Source of the DNA: Welwitschia mirabilis
Lineage: Eukaryota > Gnetophyta > Gnetopsida > Welwitschiales
Direction: 5' to 3'
Length of the DNA stretch: 51,101 nt
Assembly (NCBI GenBank): GCA_051453625.1
Contig: JBOZIK010000001.1
Coordinates: forward strand, 39,856,760 to 39,907,860
A model generated the notes under the pieces. The model did not search any database, was not told the DNA's origin, and saw only the letters and a program-made list of their open reading frames with translations. The translations under genes and the position numbers were made by a program. Shown piece after piece: positions 21,481-32,281 of the stretch. The stretch's first letter is position 1. The number at the start of each line of letters is the position of its first letter.

Positions 21481-23550
21481 ATGTTAAATGATAAGGAGAT
21501 CCCTAAATATTTTTGGGCTGAGACAGTTGGTACAACATGCCACATTATTAACAGAGTATATCTTAGGCCTGGTATAGATAAAACACTATATGATTTATGG
21601 AAAGGAAGACAAGCTAATGTGTCATATTTTAAAGTCTTTAGAAGTAAATGCTATGTGCTAAAAGATAGAAAACATTTGAGGAAATTCGAGTCTAAAGCAG
21701 ATGAAACTATCTTTTTACATTACTCAATTAGAAGTAGAGTCTATCATGTTTTTAACAAGAAAATTTTAACTGTAGAAGAGTCAATGAATGTACAAATTAA
21801 TGAAATTGACACAATACTAAACTGCACAGATGAAGAGAAAGTCATAACTACAAGTATCCCCATAACTAATGAAGGAACTACTGAAAGTAATGAACTTCCA
21901 TCAAAAGAAGGTACACCAAAAAAGCCCAAATTATTAAAAGATCATCCTTTAGAATCTATTATTTGAGAAGTTAATTTAAAAATAAAGACAATAGATTCTA
22001 TGAAGAATTTGTATGCTCATGTTTATTATGTTTCAAAAATAGAACCCAACAAATTTGAAGAAGCTAAAATTCATGAGGAATGGATGATGGCAATGCAAAA
22101 TGAGATACAACAATTTAAGAGAAATAATGTTTGGAAGTTAGTAGAAAGGTCCAAAGATAAAAATGTCATTGAAACTAAGTGGATTTTTAAAAACAAATGT
22201 GTTGAAGAAAATAATGTCATTAAAAACAAGGCAAGATTAGTAGCACAAGGCTATAATCAAATAAAAGGCATTGATGTAAGTGATACTTTTGCTCCTATTG
22301 CAAGGATAGATAGCATTAGAATGTTTTTATCTTTTTTAGCCTATAAAAATTTTAAAGTTTATCAAATGGATGTGAAGAGTGCTTTGTAAATGCTACTTTA
22401 AATGAAGAAGTCTATGTAGAGCAATCACAAGGTTTTATTGATCCTCATAAAATCAATCATGTGTATAGATTTAGAAAGCATTGTATGGATTGAAACAAGC
22501 TACAAGACCTTGGTATAAGAAGCTAGCCACTTTTTTGAATGAAAATGAATATATTCGTGGAATTGTAGACAAAACCTTATTTGTAAAGAACTTGAAAAAG
22601 GATTTTATTATTATATAGATTTATGTAGGTGATATTATTTCTGGTGCCTTAAATGAAAAGTTGTCAAAGGAATTTGCAACTATTATGACAACTCATTTTG
22701 AAATGAGTATGCTTGATGAAGTAAAAATGTTTCTTAGATTATAGATCAAGCAATCTAAAGATGGAATATTTACTTCTCAATCCAAATATGCAAGAGATTT
22801 AATCAAATGTTTTGGATTAGAAAATGCAAAAATAACTAACACTCCTATGTCTACATCACATAAAGTGTGTTTGGATGAAATTGGTAATCCAATGGATTAA
22901 AAGCTTTATAGAAGTAGGATAGGTAATTTATTATACTTAATTTCAAGTAGATCAGATATTATGTTTAGTGTTGAAGTATGTGCTAGGTATCAATTCCAAC
23001 CAAAAGAATCACATCTACAAGTAGTAAAAAGAATAATTAGGTATGTAAAAGACACATGTGATTCTAGCTTATGGTATCCTATAGAGACATATTTTGAACC
23101 TGTAAGCTTTAGTGATGCAGATTAGGTTGGTTGCAGAGATGATAGAAAGAGCATAAGTGAAAATTATTTTCTATTAGGTTTATGTTTAGTAGGAGGGAAA
23201 AGTAAGAAACTACATAAATAAAATATATTGCAATAGGTAGTTGTCATACTCATCTTTTGTGGATGAAAGAAATGCTAAATGATTTTGGTGTTAATTTTAA
23301 ACAAGTCCCTATATTTTGTGATAACATGAGTGCTATAAATATATCAAAAAATCCTATTCAGCACTCAAGAACCAAACATACTAAGCTAAGACATCATTTT
23401 CCAAGAGATCAAGTAGAAAAAGAACACATCTTTATGAACTTTATGAGTAAAGACCAACAGCTGGTAGATATTTTTACTAAACTCCTGAAGTTTGATACTT
23501 TTCTTTGTCTTGAAAATGAACAAGAGGTTATCTCACTGTCTTATAGCTGA
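21481..23550 (+). pseudogene. Copia integrase C-terminal part, reverse transcriptase and RNase H
   Basis: 21481-21966 is the integrase tail (FWAETVGTTCHIINRVYLRP...). The reverse transcriptase begins near 22075 (EEWMMAMQNEIQQFKRNNVW) and keeps LVAQGYNQIKGIDVSDTFAP and YQMDVKSA. A one-base loss near 22386 and another shift near 22472 change frame; KALYGLKQA follows. The catalytic YVDD box reads YVGD (22622-22633), so one metal-binding Asp is lost. RNase H shows SFSDAD-stop-VGC (about 23108-23132) and, after a shift near 23225, VPIFCDNMSAINISKNP and KHTKLRHHF. ORF end at 23550. Catalytically dead by point mutation as well as by stops. Confidence 0.88.
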
Positions 23551-24308
23551 TTGTGGGATGATCGATCGGATCCTTAATTCGATCAACCAAATGTGGTTGA
23601 TCAACTAAAATAAAAGCCTAGTTGCCTGGACCTTCTCAGTTTTATAAGCCCTTTAGTAAAAGCTAACAGTGTAGAATGGAAGTTTCTTTATTAAATAGCA
23701 ATTGTATTCTTTGTTTCCATCTTTTCATGTTGATTATTTACTTATGTTTTGCTTATATGATTTATTCTCTACTTTGTTATTAATGTCAAAAGGGGAAGAA
23801 TTAGTTGTTTTTTGTTTGTTACTTATGCTATCAGATGTAGTATGCTCTTGATAAACACTTTTATTTTGTAATTCTTATGTTTAACAGAATCAAAATGCAC
23901 TTAATTTTATGTTCTCAATTGGTATATCAAATCTTTTTATGCAATTCATATGATCTTAACATTTTTTAATGATGAATATTAAAGTTTCAAATGCTGTTAT
24001 TCCATAGATTCAAATGTTATTATCCCATTTTGGAAATGAACTCTAAAAAGTATCAATAATTAATATGTTAAATGGTTTATGTGATCACATTATGCTTTCA
24101 TAAATATTATGTTCTTAACTCTTCAAATGTGCATCATAAAATTATTTTTATTTTAACACAAAATTTGACTCTTCAGAATGTCTCAAATTGGTTTCAAAAG
24201 GGTTAATATTTTGTAAAGAATGATAGGCATTTTGTAAGGGGAACTTTTCAAAGTCTTAAATATTTTTACAACTAAGTATTATTTACCATCAATGTCAAAG
24301 AGGGAAAT
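23551..24308 (+). other. Sirevirus 3' UTR with repeated polypurine words
   Basis: Non-coding, AT-rich. The PPT-like phrase aatgtcaaaaggggaagaat occurs near 23783-23802, and its decayed twin aatgtcaaagagggaaat (24292-24308) abuts the 3' LTR. A gatcgatcggatcc / gatcaacc cluster at 23560-23610 resembles the LTR motif. No env-like frame remains. Confidence 0.68.
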
Positions 24309-25057
24309 TTTTAGATTATGTTTTAATAATTAATATCAAACTAATGTTTTCTGTGTACTAAATTTTGTATATCTTGGGTAGAAGATGTTAACCATTTGTA
24401 TGTTAAATGCTAAAGTCTCAATTATCGAATACTAATCACTAGAAACCTGTTAAGTTCACTTGCCCTCTTAAGGGGTCGATCAAACTTTCAATGGGTGAAC
24501 CACACCTGAAGTAGACACTCAGAATTGAATAGAATTTAGAGGGGTTGATTGGATTTCTAATGGGGTCAACCAGACCTATGATCTTAATAGCCAGTATCCC
24601 TAAATCAAATGATAAGAGTTCAATTGGATCTATGATGGGATTGACCGGATCTATGAACCTAAGAATAATACCTTGAGCCAATTGTCATGAGATCGACTAG
24701 ACACCTGAAGGGGTCAACCAGAGTTGATGTAGAAAATTGGAATGATCTTTTATCAGGACTAGAAGGTAACTAGACAAAATGGTAAGCAACCAGATTGGGG
24801 TTAACCGAACCTTGAAGGGTTGACTGAATGTGGAGCTATAAGAAACTAGGATAATCAAAAATTTCACTTGGAAAACCTTTGTAAGTCATGACATCAGATG
24901 GATCGACTAGAGTTTTAATGGGTTAATCAGCCGGAATGGAACTAAAATTTTCTATCCATTTTGTATCTATTATGTATCTGTTAGATAGCCATTTTTTAGT
25001 TGTCTATAGCTATTGAAAGCGCATTTTCAAATGTAATAAACCCTAAAAGCCTTTCAA

Positions 25058-25066
25058 TATAAATAG
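25058..25066 (+). promoter_or_regulatory. TATA box of 3' LTR
   Basis: tataaatag, identical to the copy at 19007. Confidence 0.6.
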
Positions 25067-25344
25067 TCAAGAAAGAAAAGATAAAAGAATCTTTTTGAGA
25101 TCTTTCAGACTTTTTAATATCTTCTAAATATTGATCAAGGGACTGAATGTTGTAATATTTACTATTACATATTGGAATTTGTACTCTTGACCAAGGAAGA
25201 TCTATCATCTATTTTATCTATGGATTCAAGGTCAAATCTAATGCTTCATTCATTGTATAATCTACAGGAGGAAGAGCTCCACTGAAATAATTATACCAAA
25301 GAATGAGTGATATCTATGCATCAAGGCATTCTTACCATCACTAC

Positions 25345-25358
25345 NNNNNNNNNNNNNN
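25345..25358. other. 14-N gap, 5' LTR has ~67 bp here
   Basis: Flanks match 19292 and 19360 in the other LTR. The 67 bp between are the minisatellite, which probably defeated assembly. Confidence 0.75.
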
Positions 25359-25687
25359 AAAGTCCATTTGTAAAGGTTACATATGAATCTGCAATACTTG
25401 GAAGAGATCTCAAAGATTCAAATGAAGCATGGGCATAAGCTAATCATCGAGAGTAAAGTAGGGGATTTCCCAAACCATTATAATATCCTATGTGCATCTA
25501 TTTGGTATTTTATGCTTTCTGTTAGTTACATTACTTTGAATACTTTCAGTTTTTCTTTATATGCATAATTTTATTAGCAAATTATTTTTATTAAGCTTTT
25601 AGTATATCATGAATTTTTGGTTTATTTTGTTTTTTTTTTTTAACAAATAACCTATTCACCTCCCCTCTAGGGCTTTTGACCCTATCA

Positions 25688-25693
25688 ACTTCA
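25688..25693. repeat. Right target-site duplication, acttca
   Basis: Follows the LTR end ...ccctatca and leads back into array unit U2. Confidence 0.75.
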
Positions 25694-25795
25694 ACCTTGT
25701 AGCTTTATAGATGGTCCCTTTTCAATCATCATATCTCATTCACTTGCTTATGTGATCATTTAGACTCATTTTAACACTTGATTCATGACATTGAA

Positions 25796-25807
25796 TGGCA
25801 TCAGAGC
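25796..25807 (+). other. Primer-site-like word in array unit U2
   Basis: TGGCATCAGAGC differs at one position from the iMet primer site and follows gattcatgaca-ttgaa, which resembles an LTR end plus a short spacer. Decayed forms stand at the same place in U1 (tgacatcaaagc, 14350), U3 (caacattagagc, 30552) and U4 (tgatatcagaac, 34604). Confidence 0.4.
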
Positions 25808-25906
25808 ATTTCAGAACACCAATACATTAGAAAACTACTTTTTCGAAGCTATAATTTATACATTTCTAGTCATTTTTTAGTTAAACTTGATTCTTTCATG
25901 TAATAT

Positions 25907-26756
25907 NNNNNNNNNNNNNNNNNNNNNNNNNNNNNNNNNNNNNNNNNNNNNNNNNNNNNNNNNNNNNNNNNNNNNNNNNNNNNNNNNNNNNNNNNNNNNN
26001 NNNNNNNNNNNNNNNNNNNNNNNNNNNNNNNNNNNNNNNNNNNNNNNNNNNNNNNNNNNNNNNNNNNNNNNNNNNNNNNNNNNNNNNNNNNNNNNNNNNN
26101 NNNNNNNNNNNNNNNNNNNNNNNNNNNNNNNNNNNNNNNNNNNNNNNNNNNNNNNNNNNNNNNNNNNNNNNNNNNNNNNNNNNNNNNNNNNNNNNNNNNN
26201 NNNNNNNNNNNNNNNNNNNNNNNNNNNNNNNNNNNNNNNNNNNNNNNNNNNNNNNNNNNNNNNNNNNNNNNNNNNNNNNNNNNNNNNNNNNNNNNNNNNN
26301 NNNNNNNNNNNNNNNNNNNNNNNNNNNNNNNNNNNNNNNNNNNNNNNNNNNNNNNNNNNNNNNNNNNNNNNNNNNNNNNNNNNNNNNNNNNNNNNNNNNN
26401 NNNNNNNNNNNNNNNNNNNNNNNNNNNNNNNNNNNNNNNNNNNNNNNNNNNNNNNNNNNNNNNNNNNNNNNNNNNNNNNNNNNNNNNNNNNNNNNNNNNN
26501 NNNNNNNNNNNNNNNNNNNNNNNNNNNNNNNNNNNNNNNNNNNNNNNNNNNNNNNNNNNNNNNNNNNNNNNNNNNNNNNNNNNNNNNNNNNNNNNNNNNN
26601 NNNNNNNNNNNNNNNNNNNNNNNNNNNNNNNNNNNNNNNNNNNNNNNNNNNNNNNNNNNNNNNNNNNNNNNNNNNNNNNNNNNNNNNNNNNNNNNNNNNN
26701 NNNNNNNNNNNNNNNNNNNNNNNNNNNNNNNNNNNNNNNNNNNNNNNNNNNNNNNN
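25907..26756. other. 850-N gap between near-identical 57-bp flanks (suspect)
   Basis: 25850-25906 and 26757-26813 differ at one base. Removing the N run and one flank copy gives U2 a normal unit length, so the gap may not represent real missing DNA. Confidence 0.75.
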
Positions 26757-27021
26757 TATAATTTATACACTTCTAGTCATTTTTTAGTTAAACTTGATTC
26801 TTTCATGTAATATCAGCCACAAGAGACAAAATTGAATCAATGTACTTTTAAAAAACTAAATAAGTTAATTTTTAAAACTACCTATTTTTCACTATAGCAT
26901 AATTTCATGAGTAACTTGATGCTAGAGCACCATTTAACAATTTTACCTACTCAATCATGAATTAATGTGAAAATTAAATGGTTTTGGTAACTCTTCAACT
27001 TGAAACTGATCCAAGTGCACC

Positions 27022-27029
27022 TATGAATA
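27022..27029 (+). promoter_or_regulatory. TATA-like box, U2 (degenerate)
   Basis: gcacc-tatgaata-cccc at the conserved offset. Confidence 0.32.
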
Positions 27030-28367
27030 CCCCTCTCAATATCGAAACTCATATCACAACATTATTATACCTAATTTATGCCATTTTGATGTGATTGAAG
27101 TCATTCTTAAGCACTAGAAGGAGATTTTCTACTTCAATTCTTTTACATTTTTTCACTTTCAAGTTGATATTCTCTCTATATTAGCTTTAAAATCCTTTCA
27201 CATTCTTCATTCACATCCTTTTATTCATATTAATCCATTTTTAGCCTCTTACACCATTTTACATTCCATTGTCCATCATCTTTTCTTTCATTTTCATTCA
27301 TGTGGAGGGCATTACAAGGATGGTGAAGTGTACTTGAATGAATAATGTAGGAGGAAAAAAAGGCATAAAATCTTATAAGCAATTGGATCGAATACTAACA
27401 GAAATGGCTGTTATTTTATCTAAAACCAATAAGTTCCATTTTCCTTATGTTTTTATGTTTTTGATTACTTGATTCATGCACTTTACCATGTGTTTCTTTC
27501 AATTTAGTTAGACTTCTTATAGAATGTTGTATAATTAATGCTAATTATATTGTGCTACATTTAGTACGTATCATAGAAAATTGAAAGTTTTCATGGTTTT
27601 TCACTCTATGTTAAATAAATCATGGGTTTTATTTCTATTCTTCCTTCTTTCTTCCATTTTTCTTATTTTTCTAGTACATTTTCTTATGATTCCACCTTTT
27701 TTATAAGTCAAATGATGGTGATTTGACATTTTCTTCTTTCCAATAACAGTTAGATTGATTTATGAACATGTTATTTACATTTATCTTTACATGAATTATT
27801 CTCTTTTCTTTTTCCTTTTCTTAAAATCGAAGTCACATAATGAATTTCAGTGCTTATTCTAGCCATAATTATTTGTCTGTAAGTCTAATGTTTCTTAAAT
27901 TTTATTAGTAATTTCCTCTTAGGATAAAAAAATTTCATCCTTAATTAGTCAAAACACAAATTTAACCTCTAAAATTTCTTTTTCGGCCATTTATAATTAA
28001 GGCTATGGTTTTCTATAGAAAAATTTCTGAACTATCAAATCTTAATTTTCTTTATCTTGTAAAGTAAATTTCTCTCTCTCATTATTGATGTGTTTTTAGA
28101 ACTTCAAGATCCTCTCTTGTAGTTGGTTTTGCTACTTTCCAAATATGCAATCCAAGGTTTCTCAAGTTTTATAGTTTTATTAATAGTCTTAGTCAAAGTA
28201 CAATTGATTGTAATTTTTGCAATTTTTTCCAGATGAACTGTTTCTATTAGTTTCAATAGATTCTACTTGATCTTAAATGTTTGATTATACAAACTTGTTT
28301 TAAGATATATTTTTAGTATTTTAAAGGTTATGAGATTTTATAAGTCCATTCTTTAGAATTTTATTTT

Positions 28368-28405
28368 TCCCTTTTCTCTCTTTTCCTCCTTTCCCTCTTT
28401 CTTTC
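28368..28405 (+). repeat. Pyrimidine tract, U2
   Basis: cccttttctctcttttcctc and more at the conserved offset. Confidence 0.7.
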
Positions 28406-30363
28406 AGTCAAAATAGCTTAAAATTAATTAAGTGTCACTTTAATATCATAAACATTTACATGTTGGTTTTTATTAATTACCTATTAATTTAGAACCTAAT
28501 TTATATATTTTAATGCTCTACAACTCATTTCATGATACATAAAGAGATATCTTTTGAGTCAATTATATTGTAATTTAGTGAAAATCTTGAGTAGTCAAAT
28601 AGTTTGCTAGGTCGCTTTGAAGAATTTAGATTTTTTAAGTGTTATTGATTGATTCTAGAATGTTGTAAATTTTATATATAATGGAATGTGATGTCTAAAT
28701 TACTTAATTACATCTATGTTAAATGATTTGAAGTAGTCAATGTTTCAAAGAAAATTATTATTGTAAGAAAATGATTTTGGTGGCTTTAACTATTTAAGTT
28801 CTCTTACTTGTTTGTTTAAGTTATAAACAATCTTTAGAATCTTAGTGAATGTTTAGAAAGGATATTTAATGATTTTGTTCTTTTCAAATCTCATGAAACT
28901 ATGCTTTTATACATCTAGTTCTTTATATTTAATTTGTCCTAGGAGATCTTTTTATGCTTTAATTTGAAATTTTTTATAATTAAATTTTTTTTTTCCTGAG
29001 TTGAATCATTATGTTAAGTAAAATTTATTTTTGTAAAGGCTCAAAACTAATCTTCTCATTTTAAAAATTGAGTTTTTACTTTATTCGAAATAGGTGCCAT
29101 TGTTGGGGGATACTTATTATTTTTATGTCAAATATTATATCATTCTTTGAGACTTACATACACCAATTAGAAGATGCTTGACGTTAGGTTCTTTTTATAT
29201 TACAATTTCATTGATGAGATCTTAAGCACTAAGCTACACCAATAAGCCTTTTAGATGCACACATTCTAACTTTCACCACTTTTCCATGCATCTCTTTGTC
29301 TTTTCAATGCTATGCATTCATGAGTAATATTTAGATTCATATTAGTAAATGTTTGTATAGTTATGAATCATCTTCATGACATACTCTATACTCACCTTTA
29401 TTTTGATTCATCTTTTAGATGTAAAGGTAACAAAATATTTAAAATAGTCAAAAATGAAAAAATTCTTGTTATTTATGTTTTTGTTTTCTTTAAAACCTAA
29501 ATTAATACTTTTTTGGATGATGAAATGAGAGATATGGGTTTCTATAGTCATAATTAGGAGGGATATAAGCTTTGGAAAGGACCTGCTCCTCTTTCTTTTA
29601 AAAAATTATCAATTAAAAAAAAACCTTTTCTTTTTTTGTTCTTAAGTTTTCTTTTTTCTTTTTTCTTTGATAAATTATAACCAAGCTATGTATTTTTCAC
29701 CTAAAAATCCTAGTTTTTATTTAAGTTGGGGATATAACTAGTTGTTTTTCAACTTTAAAATCTCCATCTTTATTAATATTTTGTATTAAATGCTTGATCA
29801 CTTTTTGTATGACAGTGTATATTTTCCATATGTGGACTCTGTGTGATTCACTATCTTTTGTTAACACTATTTTATGATGTGATATTTGAATGTATTTTAA
29901 TTTCCTTTAGCTTGTGCTCATGTTTTTCTTTACTTTTTGTAAATAACTTAAACTTTTACTTTATTCTATAGATTAATGAATAAAAGATTTAAGTTTATGA
30001 TGTCTATGTGTTTTACGTACTATCTCCTGTGACATATATATTATTATGCTTTTATGGTTACTAGTATTATTTCTTTATAGGTTGTTTGATTTACAGAAGC
30101 AATATTTAAATTTAAAACTATTTACTTAAGCTATAAACATCTTGATTTCTAGCAAGTTTTATTTCTCTTATCATCATCATTTGCATAAGATGTACAAGAA
30201 GACTAATTTGAAGGTGTAATGAAGCCTAAATTTTTGATAAACTATGGTATTAATAGTTATTGTTTTATAGAACTTTTAGAACTATAATACTATACTTAGA
30301 GGTAATTTTATACTTTTAGGTGATAGGAACCTCAAACACTCAATAACATTAAAACAATGCATT

Positions 30364-30537
30364 ATGATCCAGTTTGAAACTATTCATGATGATTGTGATC
30401 AGAAGGTCAAGATCGAGGGTGAAAATGTGGAGCATAGAGGACTATTTCAACCTAGCAACTCTATAGATTATCTCTTTTCTATCATCATGTATCATCCACT
30501 AGATGATGTGATGATTCAAACTCACTTTAACACTTAA
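30364..30537 (+). other. Short open frame conserved in position across array units
   Basis: 57 codons beginning MIQFETIHDDCDQKVKIEGE, with stop TAA at 30535-30537. U1 has the same start at 14181 and stays open to the gap at 14281. U2 has it at 18172 and stays open to the Sirevirus insertion. U4 carries stops in this frame. The reading is acidic and unusually codon-like for such AT-rich DNA, but I recognise no family. It could be a scrap of a former coding region or simply a conserved non-coding block. Confidence 0.3.
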
Positions 30538-30867
30538 TACATGACATTGGACAACATTAGAGCCTTTTAGAACATTACTACCTCAAAAAATTTCAATCCA
30601 GGAGTTATAATTTATACATTTCTAGTTATTTTTTAGTCAAATTTGATGTTTTTATGTAATATCATTAATAATATATGCAATTAAGTCAAGTTATTTTTTG
30701 GAAGTTGAGGTAGTTAATTTTTCAAACTACCTATGACACTGCAGTACCATTTATGGGTAAATTGGTATTATAGCGCCATTTGACAGTTTTACCTACTCAA
30801 GCATGTATGACATGTGAAAATTCAATTGTTTTGGTAATTCTCTAGCTTTAAACTAATCCAAGTGCAC

Positions 30868-30875
30868 TATAAATA
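30868..30875 (+). promoter_or_regulatory. TATA-like box, U3
   Basis: agtgcac-tataaata-cc is a good plant TATA box at the same place as in the other units, preceded in all units by a conserved (aa)gtgc(a/g)c. Confidence 0.45.
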
Positions 30876-32235
30876 CCTCTATCAATGTTAAAACTCATAT
30901 CACAACATTATTATACCCAATTTATGCTATTTCAGTGTGATTCAAGCTATTCTTAAGCATTAGGAGGAGATTTTCTACTTCAATTCTCTTACATTTTTTA
31001 ACTTTCAAGTTGATCTTCTATTTATATCATCTTTGAAAGCCTTTTACATTCTTTATTTACATCTTATTCTATCACACAATTTCATTTTCAACCTCCTACG
31101 CCCTGTCACATTTTATCTTTCATCATGTTTTCTCTCATTTTCATCCATTCAGAGGGCATTATAGGGGTAATGAAGAGCATGTAAATGAGCAATGCAGAAG
31201 GAGAAGAAGGCATCCAACCTTGTAAGAAATTTGATTGAAGACTGAAAAAAAAGGAATATTATTTTATTTGAAACCAATAAGAGTTCTTTTCCTCATATTT
31301 TTCTACTTTTGATTACTTGATTTATGCATTTTATCATCCGTTTCTTTTAATTTAGTTAGACTTCTCAGCAAGTTGCATAATTAGTACTATATATATTGTT
31401 ATAAATTTAGTACCTATATTAGCATACTAAAATTTAGTATTTTTTTTCACTCTATTTCAAAGAAATCATGTTTTTTATTTCCTTTCTTACTTGTTTCCTC
31501 CATTCTTCTCATTTTTTTAGTACATTTTCTGATGATTCCACCTTTCTTATCAGGTAAATGATGATGAATTACTATTTTCTTATTTCTAGTAGAAGTTATA
31601 TTGGTTTTTAAACATGTTATTTTTATTTATCTGAGATCAAAATTATTTATCTTCGCATGAATTATTCTCTCTTCTTTCTCCTCTTCTCAAAATCGAAGTA
31701 GAATATTGAATTTCATTGCTTGTTTTATCCATTATTATTTGTCTATAAATCCAATGGTTCTGATATTTTATTAGTAGATTTCTCTAAGAATTTAAAAACC
31801 TTTATCCTCAATTAGTTAGAACAAAACTTTTACCTCTAAAACCCCTTTTTGACCATTTATAGTCAAAGCTACAATTTTCTTTAGAAAATGTTCTGAACTG
31901 TCAAATCTTAATTTTCTCCATTCTATAAAGTAAAATTTTTTTTGTCATTGTTGATGTCTTTTTTGAAATTCAAGATGTTATCCTATAGTATTTTTTGAGT
32001 ACCTTTGAGTACTTTTTGAATATACAATCTAGGGTTTCTTGAGCTCTATAATTTTATTAGTAGTCTTGATCAAAGTAGAGTTGACCGTAATCTTTATAGG
32101 TTTTTCTAGATGAACTATTCCTTTTAGTTTTAATTGATTCTACTTGATCTTAAATGTTTAATTCTAGAACTTTTTTAGGAAATATTTTTAGTATTTTAAA
32201 GGTTGTAATATTTTCTAAGTCCATTCTTTAAAATT

Positions 32236-32281
32236 TTCTCTCTCCCTTTTCTCTTTCTCTTCCTCCTTTCCCTCTTTCTTT
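32236..32281 (+). repeat. Pyrimidine tract, U3
   Basis: ttctctctcccttttctctt and more; the longest clean copy. Confidence 0.7.

Larger units (their letters stand above)
18258..25687 (+). mobile_element. Sirevirus-like Ty1/copia element, full length but dead
   Basis: Complete structure on the + strand: 5' LTR, iMet-type primer site, gag, protease, integrase, reverse transcriptase, RNase H (the copia order), 3' UTR with repeated polypurine words, 3' LTR. The target duplication acttca (18252-18257 and 25688-25693) proves direct insertion into array unit U2. The two LTRs are clearly diverged and the polyprotein has more than ten stops and several frameshifts, so the insertion is old. It differs in LTR sequence from the copy at 1-2628 but shares its architecture. 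Confidence 0.9.
24309..25687 (+). repeat. 3' LTR of Sirevirus-like element
   Basis: Starts (decayed) ttttagattatgttttaat and ends ccctatca. It contains the motif block (24474-24930), TATA box tataaatag at 25058 and a 14-N gap at 25345-25358. It pairs with 18258-19685 throughout. Confidence 0.87.
18038..30224 (+). repeat. Array unit U2, split by a nested Sirevirus
   Basis: The left part is 18038-18257 and the right part 25694-30224; the Sirevirus copy and its duplicated target acttca lie between. The right part resumes exactly where the left stops (aacttca, then acttcaaccttgtagc). An 850-N gap at 25907-26756 is flanked by a near-identical 57-bp repeat. Without it, and without the insertion, the unit would be about 3844 bp, in line with the others. 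It also lacks a stretch near 28920 that U1, U3 and U4 share. Pyrimidine tract at about 28368-28405. Confidence 0.78.

Noticed and set aside
24439-24681. Minus-strand frame rich in repeated IDP/INP words
   Set aside because: It is the translated shadow of the iterated gtcgac LTR motif; the regular peptide pattern comes from DNA repeats.
25877-26810. Two ~300-codon frames across the 850-N gap
   Set aside because: N-filled; only a few real codons at each end.
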